Source of the DNA: Clostridiales bacterium
GTDB lineage: Bacteria; Bacillota; Clostridia; Saccharofermentanales; Saccharofermentanaceae
Assembly: GCA_017529925.1 (NCBI GenBank)
Contig: JAFXMZ010000027.1
Coordinates: forward strand, 21,003 to 85,002
DNA: 64,000 nucleotides
Direction of reading: 5' to 3'
Shown: in pieces, positions 1 to 9,713 of the stretch
How the letters are laid out: the number at the start of each line of letters is the position of its first letter
Position numbering within the stretch: the stretch's first letter is position 1
Position numbers and translations under genes: made by a program
Notes under the pieces: generated by a model
Databases searched by the model: none
Told to the model about the DNA's origin: nothing
Seen by the model: the letters and a program-made list of their open reading frames with translations, nothing else

Positions 1-651
1 GTCTGCAAGGTCGAGGTTGATAAGTCCGGGGATAGCTACGAGATCCGAGATACCGGCAACACCGAACTTGAGAACCTGATCTGCCATATTGAATGCATCC
101 TCGAAAGATGTATCATCATCAACTACTTCAAGGAGCTTGTCATTAGCAACTACTACAAGGGAGTCTACATACTTCTCGAGCTCACGGATACCTCTCTCGG
201 CATTGTTTGCCCTTCTCTGTCCCTCAAATCCGAAAGGTCTTGTTACGACTGCTACAGTAAGGATACCCAGCTCCTGTGCGATCTGTGCAACAACGGGAGC
301 CGCACCTGTTCCGGTACCGCCGCCCATGCCGGCTGTGATAAAGAGCATGTCTGTATTTCCGATAGCCTCTGCGATCTCGTCACGGGACTCTTCGGCAGCC
401 TTCTCTCCGACAGAAGGATCAGCTCCGCATCCGAGTCCTCTTGTAACCTTCTCGCCGATCTGTATCCTTACGGGAGCCTTGGATCTTGCAAGTGCCTGAT
501 TATCACTGTTGATGGAAATAAAATCGATTCCCTGAACTCCGCTGTCCAGCATCCTGTCTACAGCATTACAACCGCCGCCGCCGACACCGATCACCTTTAT
601 TGTGGCAAAATGTTCTTCATCCAAAACGAAGCCCCTTTTATTGTCAGACAT
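1..651 (-). CDS. ftsZ: Cell division protein FtsZ (3' end outside window)
   Basis: Tubulin-like GTPase that polymerises into the Z ring at midcell. The first 217 codons are present and the gene runs off the left edge. The N-terminal part reads through the nucleotide-binding [12 protein letters not shown] segment and the tubulin signature GGGTGTG (about residue 115), both typical of FtsZ. The ATG at 651 is preceded by GGAGG with 9 nt spacing. It is the last visible gene of the dcw cluster, separated from ftsQ by 170 nt that carry two likely promoters, so it can be transcribed apart from the upstream genes. No ftsA lies between ftsQ and ftsZ, as in many Clostridia. Confidence 0.97.
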   Translation of the reverse strand, partial: MSDNKRGFVLDEEHFATIKVIGVGGGGCNAVDRMLDSGVQGIDFISINSDNQALARSKAPVRIQIGEKVTRGLGCGADPSVGEKAAEESRDEIAEAIGNTDMLFITAGMGGGTGTGAAPVVAQIAQELGILTVAVVTRPFGFEGQRRANNAERGIRELEKYVDSLVVVANDKLLEVVDDDTSFEDAFNMADQVLKFGVAGISDLVAIPGLINLDLAD

Positions 652-699
652 AGCTCTTCTCCTCCCAGAGATTAATCAATATATAGTACAACAACTAGG

Positions 700-728
700 A
701 TTTTAAACTAAATATTGTATAGCTTCAA
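700..728 (-). promoter_or_regulatory. Proximal promoter of ftsZ
   Basis: On the minus strand TTGAAG (723-728) and TAAAAT (700-705) are separated by 17 nt, about 50 bp before the ftsZ start. Good sigma-A type match; inferred only. Confidence 0.55.
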
Positions 729-754
729 TACTAAAGTTATCGTATCTCGCTATA

Positions 755-783
755 ATATTAAAGTTTTTTTCTTTTTAATGCAA
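755..783 (-). promoter_or_regulatory. Distal promoter of ftsZ
   Basis: Minus-strand TTGCAT (778-783), 17 nt A-rich spacer, TAATAT (755-760). A second sigma-A like promoter in the ftsQ-ftsZ gap, giving a leader of about 95 nt. Confidence 0.45.
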
Positions 784-821
784 ATCTTTACTTTGCCGTT
801 ATGTTACGGTACAGCTATATT

Positions 822-1634
822 TCAGTTATACGGCCTGTAAATATACTCATCGCCCGTCATATCGAGCGTTCCGTCGGGAAGGCTCTCGAACTTGTCGGGG
901 ACCTCGGTGATCGAATTGATGAGCCAGCTCATGGCCTCATTTACGTTATCTATACTCTTGAGCTTGACCTGAAGCACGCTTCCCGAAGGTAGTCTGAGCA
1001 TGAGGAATATATTGCCGCTCGGGATGATCCTGACCTCGAGGACATTTTCGAAGTAGCTGTATCCGTCAGCCTGACCGCTGTTCTTATCGGCCGCGAGCAC
1101 TGCGCCGAGGACGATTATCATCTTCTGATAGTCGCTCTCGTTGCTTATCTCGATCTTCTTTCCCTTGACCGCACTGATAACGTCGATACCCGAGATCAGA
1201 GGCCTTACTTCCTCCGTATAATCCGAACACAGATCGAGGACCTTCATCTCGTCATCGACCGCGGCATATCCGTCAGCGAGCCTGATATAAGCAGTCTTGC
1301 TGCATTCCCTGACGTTGATGACTATCTTCCCGGGGAAGCTCATATCGATATCAATATCCTTGATATACGGATCCATCTCCATGACACGCTTTTCCCTTGA
1401 GCCGTAATCCAGCCTGCAGATATGGTCGCCGGGATAAAGACCGACCTCTTCTATTATCCTCTCATCGGACACCGCGGCATTTCCCCTGACTTCGATCGTA
1501 CGCGCCCTGAAAGCACCTCCGAAGAAGAACAGGAGTACGGCCGTCAGAAGAAGGACCGAAAGCACGGCTATGTAGATCCTGATCCTGTGGAGCTTTATGA
1601 AAGCAAGGATCTTTTTGAGGTCAAAGTCATCCAT
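822..1634 (-). CDS. ftsQ: Cell division protein FtsQ/DivIB
   Basis: Bitopic division protein of the FtsQ-FtsL-FtsB type complex that links the Z ring to septal peptidoglycan synthesis. About 270 aa: short cytoplasmic N-terminus, one membrane segment (about residues 15-37), then a POTRA-type region beginning at ARTIEVRGN and a DivIB domain outside the cell. The ATG at 1634 overlaps the end of murG by 8 nt (ATGGATGA) and has GGGAG 12 nt upstream. A longer reading frame up to 1676 would put 14 extra residues wholly inside murG and is less likely. Sequence conservation in this family is low, so the call rests on architecture and on position in the cluster. Confidence 0.85.
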   Translation of the reverse strand: MDDFDLKKILAFIKLHRIRIYIAVLSVLLLTAVLLFFFGGAFRARTIEVRGNAAVSDERIIEEVGLYPGDHICRLDYGSREKRVMEMDPYIKDIDIDMSFPGKIVINVRECSKTAYIRLADGYAAVDDEMKVLDLCSDYTEEVRPLISGIDVISAVKGKKIEISNESDYQKMIIVLGAVLAADKNSGQADGYSYFENVLEVRIIPSGNIFLMLRLPSGSVLQVKLKSIDNVNEAMSWLINSITEVPDKFESLPDGTLDMTGDEYIYRPYN

Positions 1635-2739
1635 CTTTAGAAACGACTCCCATGATCTCCTCGAAGATCCTGTCATCGCAGTCCCTTACAGCGAGCTTCT
1701 TTGCATTCTCTCTCATGGACATGCGCTTCTGTTTATCCTTAAGGAGTTCCTTGAGTGCGGGAAGGAGCTTTCCGTCCTTTACCTCCTGGTCAGAGAACAT
1801 CATGTTCCCTCCGACATCGAAAAATGAACGTGCATTGAACGTCTGGTGATCCTGGGCGGCAAAAGGATAAGGTATCATTATGGAACACGCCCCGATGCAT
1901 GCGACTTCGGCACATGTTACCGCACCCGCTCTCGTGATGGCGATATCCGCACCGCACAGATAATCCGAAGGATTCTCTATATATTCCCTCATATCGAGAT
2001 TGGCGGGGATATCCGTTTTGTCCGCATCATGATCCGTCTGCTGTTTTCCCGTACTCAGGACGAACTTAACATCCGACAGTTCGGGATCTCCTGCAGCCTG
2101 TCTTATAAAATCATTTATCGTCTTCGCACCAAGGCTTCCGCCCATCGCAAAGACCAGAAGTTCATCATCTGACAGTCCGAGATTCTTTCTTGACTGTTCA
2201 TATCCGGCATCAAGGACTGCCTTTCTGACAGGGTTGCCCGTACAAACTACCTTCCTTGCCGTCCTGAATGTCTTCTCGAGGCCCGGGAATCCGGTCATGA
2301 CAAGAGCAGCTCTCCTGGACAGAAGTCTGTTTGCCCTTCCGGGGAATGCATTCGCCTCATGTATGAGGACCGGGATCTTGTGGATATGGGCCTCGATGAG
2401 CAGAGGTGCACAGACATATCCGCCGGTACCTATTACGGCGTCAGGATTGAATTCCTTGATTATCTTCCTGCATTCGCGCCTTCCCTGCATTATCGCTTTA
2501 TTCGCCTCGAAAGCCCTCTTATCGGGCTTCATGGGAAACGGCTTGGCAGTTATGGGGATGAGCTTATAACCCGCCTTCGGGACAAGCTCTCCCTCCAGGC
2601 CCTCCTGCCTTCCGGTAAAGACTATCTCGCACGTATCACCGCGCTCGGCGAGCCTTCTTTTCAATGTATCGGCGATCGTTATCGCCGGATTGATGTGGCC
2701 GGATGTTCCTCCGCCCGACACTATAAATCTGTATTCCAT
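1627..2739 (-). CDS. murG: UDP-GlcNAc transferase MurG
   Basis: Transfers GlcNAc from UDP-GlcNAc to lipid I on the inner membrane face, making lipid II. 370 aa, usual length. The N-terminal GGGTSGHINPA loop, the GTGGYVCAPLL segment and the C-terminal nucleotide-sugar region with GGSLGAK and TRAGAVTCAE are all visible. The start at 2739 shares one base with the TAA of ftsW (TAATG) and follows AGGGGG with 9 nt spacing, so translation is probably coupled. In the usual order murD, ftsW, murG, murC/murB, ftsQ, here ftsW is directly before and ftsQ directly after. Confidence 0.97.
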   Translation of the reverse strand: MEYRFIVSGGGTSGHINPAITIADTLKRRLAERGDTCEIVFTGRQEGLEGELVPKAGYKLIPITAKPFPMKPDKRAFEANKAIMQGRRECRKIIKEFNPDAVIGTGGYVCAPLLIEAHIHKIPVLIHEANAFPGRANRLLSRRAALVMTGFPGLEKTFRTARKVVCTGNPVRKAVLDAGYEQSRKNLGLSDDELLVFAMGGSLGAKTINDFIRQAAGDPELSDVKFVLSTGKQQTDHDADKTDIPANLDMREYIENPSDYLCGADIAITRAGAVTCAEVACIGACSIMIPYPFAAQDHQTFNARSFFDVGGNMMFSDQEVKDGKLLPALKELLKDKQKRMSMRENAKKLAVRDCDDRIFEEIMGVVSKDG

Positions 2740-3965
2740 TACCGTTTTCCCCCTCTCGATCCGGCAGGGACTGTTCCGCTCCTCGATACACAGAGTATCA
2801 TACCATAAGCGATGAGAAGGAATACCTGGGCCGTTCCGCCGTAACTTACGAAGGGGAGCGTTACGCCCGTTGACGGAAGCACCTGGAGCTCAACGGCGAT
2901 ATTGAACAGTACCTGTATCATGATAAGCGAAGTGCATCCTGTCGCTATCATCCGCGAGAAGACAGAGTCCGCCCTTAATATGACCATAAAGCACATCGCA
3001 AACATGATCATGTACATCAGTATCAGCAATGCTCCTCCGACAAATCCCGTCTCCTCGACGTAGATAGAGAAGATATAGTCATTCTGTGCCTCTGAAACGT
3101 AATTATATTTTGCTCTTGAATTACCGAGACCCCTTCCCCAGAGTCCGCCGGATCCGAGTGCATTATGCGCATTATCTACCTGACGGCTCTCGTCTTTCGA
3201 GATCTCGATCGACTCATCACCTGACTGCGCTGCATAGATATCAAGTCTCTGGAAAACGTGCGCGAATCTCGCATTGACCTTCTCCATATTCGCAAGATAG
3301 AAGATAAGTCCGGCTGCGATGGCAAATACGAGCACGACGCCTCCGCCGATCACCCATGACTTCCAGCTGATACCGGAATTGATCATGCACATGAAGGTAA
3401 CGAATCCTACGATCAGGAAGCACGACAGGTGAGGCTGGGCAAGGATGAATATGTCGACGATAAGTGCTGCCGCAACAGGAAGGATAAAATCGAAGAATGC
3501 ATCCTTGAGTCTTCTGTTCTTTGATGAATACTTGAACTTTCCCTTCTTCCTCATGTCGCTTATCCAGGATCTGTATCCTGCGAGTGACAGGACAGTACTG
3601 ATCTTTACTACCTCGGAAGGCTGGAACATGAAGTCGCTTCCTATGGATATCCATCTCTGGGCACCGTTAAGATCGGTACCGAACAGGGCCGTATAGACGA
3701 TGAGAAGGAATCCGGCAACATATGCAGTTCCCCAGATCATGGGATTCTTAAAGAAGTTTATCGGCATGAACGATATGACGAGGCACATGATGAGACCCGC
3801 TACCGTAAACCATATCTGCTTGCTGACATAGAACATCGAGCTTCCCTTAGCATAACCCTGGGGACCCGATACCGAATAAAGGATTATGATACCGAAAACG
3901 ACGACTGCAAAGATCATCAGGATCATCGGTATATTGGATCTTCTGACCTTCCTTACCTCAGTCAT
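2739..3965 (-). CDS. ftsW: SEDS peptidoglycan polymerase FtsW
   Basis: Septal peptidoglycan glycosyltransferase of the SEDS family, working with the cognate class B PBP encoded at 7008-9713. 408 aa with about ten membrane segments and the C-terminal SEDS signature STGVTLPFVSYGGTA. The ATG at 3965 overlaps the murF stop by 8 nt (ATGACTGA) and has AGGAG 8 nt upstream, which decides it over a TTG two codons earlier. The gene follows murF directly; mraY and murD, which commonly stand between them, are absent. Confidence 0.95.
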   Translation of the reverse strand: MTEVRKVRRSNIPMILMIFAVVVFGIIILYSVSGPQGYAKGSSMFYVSKQIWFTVAGLIMCLVISFMPINFFKNPMIWGTAYVAGFLLIVYTALFGTDLNGAQRWISIGSDFMFQPSEVVKISTVLSLAGYRSWISDMRKKGKFKYSSKNRRLKDAFFDFILPVAAALIVDIFILAQPHLSCFLIVGFVTFMCMINSGISWKSWVIGGGVVLVFAIAAGLIFYLANMEKVNARFAHVFQRLDIYAAQSGDESIEISKDESRQVDNAHNALGSGGLWGRGLGNSRAKYNYVSEAQNDYIFSIYVEETGFVGGALLILMYMIMFAMCFMVILRADSVFSRMIATGCTSLIMIQVLFNIAVELQVLPSTGVTLPFVSYGGTAQVFLLIAYGMILCVSRSGTVPAGSRGGKR

Positions 3966-5394
3966 TCTCAAGCTCCTTTACGAGAGCGGAAAAACCGAAT
4001 GCATTTGACGCCTTGAACAGGACGGCATCGCCTTCCCCTATCATCGCGAAAACAGTCTTTTTCACATCATCGGTATCCCTGCATACGGTGATATCACAGT
4101 CAGGCTGAATGGAACGAAGTCCCCTGATCAGATCTTCGCTGTTGTCACCCGTTACGATGACCTTGTCGAAATGATGCCTTCCGCAGTCCTTTCCGACTTC
4201 CTCATGCAGCATCGGGGCATAGGATCCGAGTTCGAGCATTCCACCGAGTACTGCGATCTTCCTCATTCCCTCTCCCGCAATATCGAGATTCTCAAAAGCA
4301 GCCTTCATGGATTCCGGAGCGGCATTATAAGCATCATCTATGATGAGCATACCGTTCTTCCTGATCATCCTTCCCCTGCCTGCAAGCTCCGTATAACCTG
4401 ACAGAGCCACGATGGCTGCCTCCGGCATTCCCTTGAGGAAAGTACCGGCGCACATTATTCCGAAGAGCGCATTTCTTACATGATGCGTTCCGCATACTCC
4501 GAGAGTTATATCTTTCCTGTATGCGCTTTCATTACCAATCCTAATGTCCAGATCGAAAACCGTCTTCCCGTCTTCGATCCTGATATTCCTTCCTTTTGCA
4601 ACAAGCGGACAGTTCTTGACTTCAAGATCTTCCTTTCCGATAGATGCCGATGCAAGTATCTTTCCGATCGGTATAATATTCTCCGCATATTCGAAAAGGA
4701 AATCGTCGTCGCCGTTTACCATAAGCACGCCGTTCTGTGTAAGACCCTCGATGATCTCCGTCTTGGCGAGCCTTATCTCTTCCCTCGAACCAAGGCGCTC
4801 GATATGGGAAAAACCTACATTCGTTATCACAGCTATGTCCGGGCATGCGATATTAGTAAGATAGGATATCTCCCCGCGGAGCCTCATGCCCATCTCGAGC
4901 ACCATGAACTCAGTGTCCTCCGGTGCAGACAGGATGGTCTGCGGAAGACCTATATCATTATTAAGATTGAACTTTGTCGACCACGTCTTACCCATTGCAG
5001 AAAGAGCGCACGCGATCATCTCTCTGGTCGATGTCTTTCCGACAGAACCCGTGACAGCAACGACCTTGGCATTGATCTTGAACCTGTAATGCCTCGCAAG
5101 AAGTCCGAGCGCTTTGACCGTGTCTTCGACTACGATTCCGAGCACCCCTTCAGGGATCTTCTCTTCATCGCTGACGATCATGACACGCGAGCCCTTTTCG
5201 AAAGCCTGAAGGCAGAAATCGTGTCCGTCGAACCTCTCGCCCTTTATGGCGATATAAAGATCATCCTCGCCGATCGTTCTCGTATCCGAGCTTACGCCGC
5301 TGACGAACATCGGCTTGGATGATGAAGGCGTCCTGTCCTTTATCACTCCGTTTACCGAAGATACTATCTCATCTGTCGAAAACATCTTTCTCAT
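3958..5394 (-). CDS. murF: UDP-MurNAc-tripeptide D-Ala-D-Ala ligase MurF
   Basis: ATP-dependent ligase that adds D-Ala-D-Ala to the UDP-MurNAc tripeptide in the cytoplasm. 478 aa. The Mur-ligase P-loop appears as TGSVGKTST near residue 115 (most MurF have GSNGKTT), followed by LNNDIGLP, the central EMGMRLRGEI segment and a C-terminal domain with DDAYNAAPESM. The ATG at 5394 overlaps the murE stop (ATGA) and has GGGAG 8 nt upstream. Confidence 0.96.
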   Translation of the reverse strand: MRKMFSTDEIVSSVNGVIKDRTPSSSKPMFVSGVSSDTRTIGEDDLYIAIKGERFDGHDFCLQAFEKGSRVMIVSDEEKIPEGVLGIVVEDTVKALGLLARHYRFKINAKVVAVTGSVGKTSTREMIACALSAMGKTWSTKFNLNNDIGLPQTILSAPEDTEFMVLEMGMRLRGEISYLTNIACPDIAVITNVGFSHIERLGSREEIRLAKTEIIEGLTQNGVLMVNGDDDFLFEYAENIIPIGKILASASIGKEDLEVKNCPLVAKGRNIRIEDGKTVFDLDIRIGNESAYRKDITLGVCGTHHVRNALFGIMCAGTFLKGMPEAAIVALSGYTELAGRGRMIRKNGMLIIDDAYNAAPESMKAAFENLDIAGEGMRKIAVLGGMLELGSYAPMLHEEVGKDCGRHHFDKVIVTGDNSEDLIRGLRSIQPDCDITVCRDTDDVKKTVFAMIGEGDAVLFKASNAFGFSALVKELEND

Positions 5395-6908
5395 CTGCCG
5401 GACTCCCTCGCATGAACAGCTTTCAGTGCCGCTTCATGATCGACGAACCTTATCGTCCTGTCGGCAAAGATCTGATAATCCTCATGACCCTTGCCCGCTA
5501 TCAGCACCGTGTCTCCGGGAGATGCGATAAAGACTGCATGCTCGATCGCCTCATATCTGTCTTCGATAGTCTCGAACTTTCCGTCTGTCTTCGAGATACC
5601 CGTCACTATATCATTGATGATCGCCGCGGGCTCCTCATTCCTGGGATTGTCGGATGTGATTATGGTCAGATCCGAAAGACCGCCGGACACCTCGCCCATC
5701 TCGAACCTTCTCGTCCTGGACCTGTTTCCGCCGCATCCGAATACCGTGATTATCCTTCCTTCGGTATATTCGCGGAGTGTCTCGAGAACGCTCTTGAGGC
5801 TGGCCGCATTGTGGGCATAGTCAACGAGTATCGATATCCCGAGATCATTCTCGACAGGCTGGACCCTTCCGGGAACAAAGACCTTCTCTAGGCCATCCCT
5901 GACATTCTTCTCATCAGCCTTGAGGATGCCTGCCGTACAGATGGCGCACAGTGCATTATAGATATTGAAGATACCCGGGAGCGCAACAAAGAATTCAGTA
6001 TTGTACCAGGGGCTCCTGACCTTGAACGAAGATCCCGTTACATGCCCTTTCCTGACCTTCTTTATGTCATACGCATAGCAGTCCGCCTCATCCGTCAGTC
6101 CGTATGTATAGACGGGACATCTTTCCGATGCATATGCGATCGCCCTGCCTGCAGCTTCACAGTCCCTGTTGATGACTGCCGTTTTGCAGCTGTCGAATAT
6201 CCTGAGCTTGGAAACCAGGTAATCCTCCATATCGGGATGCTCTTCCTCGCTTATGTGGTCTTCATAAAGATTCGTGAAGCAGGCAACATCGAACCTCAGT
6301 CCGTAAACCCTGTCGAACTTGAGACCGAGCGAAGACACCTCCATGACGCAGCTGTCAAAACCTTTTCGCGCAAGCTTGTCGAAAAGCTCATAGAGCTCAT
6401 GTGCCTGCGGAGTCGTATGAACCGAATGCATCTCCTCGTCTCCGATTATATTCTTTACGGTACCGATAAGACCCGTCTTATGATCGTCTCTCCTGAGGAT
6501 CTCATGCATCATGAAAGTCGTGGTCGTCTTACCCTTGGTCCCTGTCACTCCGACCAGATCGAGCCTGTCTTCGGGATGACCGTAATATGCTGCGGAGATC
6601 AAAGCTATACCCTTCTTGGTATCATCGAGCATCAGGACCGAAGCATTGTGCTCCGATGCTATCTTCCTGAGCTCATCCTCCGAAAAGGTCTCATTCCCCG
6701 TCTCTGCAACGATACAGGATGCTCCCTTGGAAAGAACGTCGGGAATATATGAATGACCGTCTGAATTAAAACCCTTTATCGCAACGAAAAGGCTGTTCTC
6801 GCCGGCCTTCCTCGAGTCGTATACGACACAGTCGACACGCTCGTTCATATCACCGGCGATAAGTCTCGCCGGAATATCCTGAAACAGTGTCGAAAGCATC
6901 ACAGACAT
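5391..6908 (-). CDS. murE: UDP-MurNAc-dipeptide meso-DAP ligase MurE
   Basis: Adds the third stem-peptide residue to UDP-MurNAc-L-Ala-D-Glu. 505 aa, usual length. P-loop GTKGKTTTTFMM near residue 120. The specificity motif DNPRNEEP points to meso-diaminopimelate rather than lysine, so the wall is predicted to be of the DAP type. The ATG at 6908 has GAGG 10 nt upstream; a 98-nt AT-rich gap separates it from the upstream PBP gene and may hold a weak secondary promoter. Confidence 0.96.
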   Translation of the reverse strand: MSVMLSTLFQDIPARLIAGDMNERVDCVVYDSRKAGENSLFVAIKGFNSDGHSYIPDVLSKGASCIVAETGNETFSEDELRKIASEHNASVLMLDDTKKGIALISAAYYGHPEDRLDLVGVTGTKGKTTTTFMMHEILRRDDHKTGLIGTVKNIIGDEEMHSVHTTPQAHELYELFDKLARKGFDSCVMEVSSLGLKFDRVYGLRFDVACFTNLYEDHISEEEHPDMEDYLVSKLRIFDSCKTAVINRDCEAAGRAIAYASERCPVYTYGLTDEADCYAYDIKKVRKGHVTGSSFKVRSPWYNTEFFVALPGIFNIYNALCAICTAGILKADEKNVRDGLEKVFVPGRVQPVENDLGISILVDYAHNAASLKSVLETLREYTEGRIITVFGCGGNRSRTRRFEMGEVSGGLSDLTIITSDNPRNEEPAAIINDIVTGISKTDGKFETIEDRYEAIEHAVFIASPGDTVLIAGKGHEDYQIFADRTIRFVDHEAALKAVHARESGR

Positions 6909-7007
6909 CTATCATTTACCTCAGATCTTTTTTATCCTATCTATATTAACATAACGTTCTTTATTATCCATGAACGGAAGATCGTCGATCTGCCCAAAGA
7001 TTTCCCT

Positions 7008-9713
7008 TTATGCCGCCGGCTGTTCCCCTGTTCCGTCCTGACCTGTTCCGTCCTGACCGTCGGATCCGTCTTCCGTACCGCCATCATCATGGGCCACCCC
7101 GTCTTCGCTCATACCCGTTATCGGGGTCGGAGCAGGCGTCGGCGTCACGACGGCGACAGGTTCGAGATTGACGCTGACTATCGTTCCCATCAGGACCTCA
7201 GTTCCCGGAGACTCACCCTGCGATGTGCATATTCCGGTTATATCGCCCGAGATAGTACAGTTGAGGTTCATGTCCTTCAATGTGGATATACACTCCATCG
7301 CCGATTTACCGCTCAGGTTCGGTACTGTAGTCTTCAGCATCTCTGATTCGGCTACGGTCGTCGGATACATTATGACGACACCTGTTCCGTAGAGCATCGC
7401 ATCTGTTCCGGGATAAGTAAATCCGATGACAGTTTCCGATGTCATGTCGGACGTTCCGTATATCGTTGAGATGCCGTTTCTTCCTATCGTCGAGCTTGCC
7501 TCTGATGCAGGCAGTCCCGCTACAGGCTGGACATAGTACTTGATGGTCATCTTGTCATATTCTTCTTCAGTAAAGTATCTGGGTACGTTCATATATGTGA
7601 GCGTTCCTTCTACTATCTTAGCTGCCGTCGATGCAGCAGCCGACGAACCTACGCTCCTGTCCTCGGGCTTATTGAGGACTACGAGGACTGCTATCTTAGG
7701 ATCGTTCGAAGGTGCATAGCATGAGAACGAAAGAACGTGCATACCGGCCTCTTCACCGATCTCGATCGTGGATGTCGAAGTCTTTCCCGCGACAGAATAA
7801 CCGGGAACCTTACCTGCGGAACCGGTACCGTCGCTGACAACGGCTTCCATGAGCTTTCTTACCCTTGCACATGTCTGCTCGGAGAATACCCTTCTTATTA
7901 CCTCAGGTTCGATCTCATCGACGATATTGTTATTCTCATCGGTGATATACCTTACTATGTGAGGCACCATCAGGTTACCGCCGTTTATGATGGCGCAGTA
8001 TGAGTTCAGGAGCTGTATCGGTGTAACCGTTGCGGACTCACCGAAAGACAGACACGACATATCGACGATGCTCGGATCCTCATGGAAGATACCTATACCT
8101 TCAGCAGGAAGATCTATTCCCGTTGTCTCATAGAATCCGAATGTATGTACATATTCATAGTAGCGTCTTACGCCTATCCTCTGTGCGAGCTGAACGAAGA
8201 TCGGGTTGCACGATCTCTCGAACGCCTCGAGAAGCGTCTCGGTACCGTGGTTGTAGTTCGAGGATTTCTGGAGCCAGCATGAGATAACATCGACATCGGA
8301 CACCTGGATAGGTGCATCCGAGAACATTTCCGACTCGTTTGTCAGTCCTTCCTCAAGCGCTATCGCCGTCGTAAGAGCCTTGAATGTCGAACCGGGCTCA
8401 TAAGTATCGGATATCGCCCTGTTTCTCCAGACACTGCTCATCAGATACTCGAGTCTCTGATCCTCAGGCTCGCTCTCCCATTCCGCCTTTGACTTCCCGT
8501 AGGGAACTCCGTACGGATCGTTAAGGTCATAATCGGGAAGTGATACCATCGCCAGGATCTCTCCTGTGTAGGGCTGCATTACTATCGCCGTTACTCCGCC
8601 TCTGGGATTGTACTGGATATAGGCATTCCTGCATGCCTCCTCGGCGATCCTCTGGATATTAACATCAATGTTGAGCACGAGATTATTTCCGTCGACCGCA
8701 GTCTTTGTCGTCGCCTGCTCATAAGGCAGGACCGCGCTGTTCCTCGAATCGACCTCCGAATATCTGTATCCGTTCGTACCCGACAGCGTATCGTTATAGT
8801 ATGCTTCAAGTCCGTAGATACCTTTGAGGCCGTCACCGTTATTCGATGCATAACCTATGATCTGTGCAGCAAGTCCGCCGTAGTTATAGTAGCGCTGGGG
8901 AACGGCGACAAAACCGATACCTTCGATCTCGTTTTCCTTGAGATAGTCACGGAGTTCCTCCATCGTCTCGGCACTGACATTTTTCTTTATATCGACGCCT
9001 GCGACCTTGTTCCTCTCGTCATTTATGTCATCGGGATCCACGGGGATTATCGAGTCCATCTTCTCGTATGAAACCCCGAGTGTCTCAACGAGCTTGGCGA
9101 TTATCTCCTCTCTAGACTTCTCCTTATTTCTCGCGACCGTGTTCGGTGTACATACCACCGTATAGTTATATGTATTTGAAGCAAGAGCATTGCCGTTTAT
9201 GTCATAGATAACGCCGCGCTCCGACTCCGTGGAGAGCATCCTCCACTGCTCAGCCGAAGCAGCACGCGCATACTGCTCATAATCAACGACCGTAGTCCTG
9301 TACAGGACAAATATCAGATATACGGCAAAGATCGCACTGAGTGCAAAGACAGCTGCAGTGACTGTCGAAGAGAGCCTGTCATTGAAGATAGTCCTTCTCT
9401 CAAACTCGCGTTCGTGCTCCTGCCTCTCCCTGTCGAGCTGTTCATCGTGCTCATCCTGATGCTCTTTGTTTATTGCTGCTCTTTGATCGCCCGTGCGGTG
9501 GCCGTTCTTTTTCGACGGGGCACCATGCTGAGCGCGGCTTTTCTTTCTTTCAAACTCTTCTTCATCAAATGCCGTATCATAACTGCCGGGAACAGAAGCC
9601 TGTCCTCCGAACCTTTCTTCAGAACGCTCGACGAAAGGCTTCCCGCGGCCTTTACCGGAGAAGCCCTTATTTCCGTCTGTCCTTCTGTTTCCGGAACCTT
9701 TCCTTTTCGTCAT
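7008..9713 (-). CDS. ftsI: Class B penicillin-binding protein (FtsI/SpoVD-like) with PASTA domain
   Basis: Septal DD-transpeptidase. 901 aa, longer than usual because of a hydrophilic cytoplasmic N-terminus of about 115 residues and a Gly/Asp/Gln-rich C-terminal tail. Order: charged tail, one membrane segment (about 118-140), PBP dimerisation domain, transpeptidase with STFK and SCN motifs, then one PASTA domain (starting at TVPNLSGKS) after a linker. The third catalytic motif reads KTS (AGKTSTST) instead of KTG. The start overlaps the ftsL-like stop by ATGA. The partner polymerase is probably FtsW at 2739-3965. Confidence 0.93.
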   Translation of the reverse strand: MTKRKGSGNRRTDGNKGFSGKGRGKPFVERSEERFGGQASVPGSYDTAFDEEEFERKKSRAQHGAPSKKNGHRTGDQRAAINKEHQDEHDEQLDRERQEHEREFERRTIFNDRLSSTVTAAVFALSAIFAVYLIFVLYRTTVVDYEQYARAASAEQWRMLSTESERGVIYDINGNALASNTYNYTVVCTPNTVARNKEKSREEIIAKLVETLGVSYEKMDSIIPVDPDDINDERNKVAGVDIKKNVSAETMEELRDYLKENEIEGIGFVAVPQRYYNYGGLAAQIIGYASNNGDGLKGIYGLEAYYNDTLSGTNGYRYSEVDSRNSAVLPYEQATTKTAVDGNNLVLNIDVNIQRIAEEACRNAYIQYNPRGGVTAIVMQPYTGEILAMVSLPDYDLNDPYGVPYGKSKAEWESEPEDQRLEYLMSSVWRNRAISDTYEPGSTFKALTTAIALEEGLTNESEMFSDAPIQVSDVDVISCWLQKSSNYNHGTETLLEAFERSCNPIFVQLAQRIGVRRYYEYVHTFGFYETTGIDLPAEGIGIFHEDPSIVDMSCLSFGESATVTPIQLLNSYCAIINGGNLMVPHIVRYITDENNNIVDEIEPEVIRRVFSEQTCARVRKLMEAVVSDGTGSAGKVPGYSVAGKTSTSTIEIGEEAGMHVLSFSCYAPSNDPKIAVLVVLNKPEDRSVGSSAAASTAAKIVEGTLTYMNVPRYFTEEEYDKMTIKYYVQPVAGLPASEASSTIGRNGISTIYGTSDMTSETVIGFTYPGTDAMLYGTGVVIMYPTTVAESEMLKTTVPNLSGKSAMECISTLKDMNLNCTISGDITGICTSQGESPGTEVLMGTIVSVNLEPVAVVTPTPAPTPITGMSEDGVAHDDGGTEDGSDGQDGTGQDGTGEQPAA

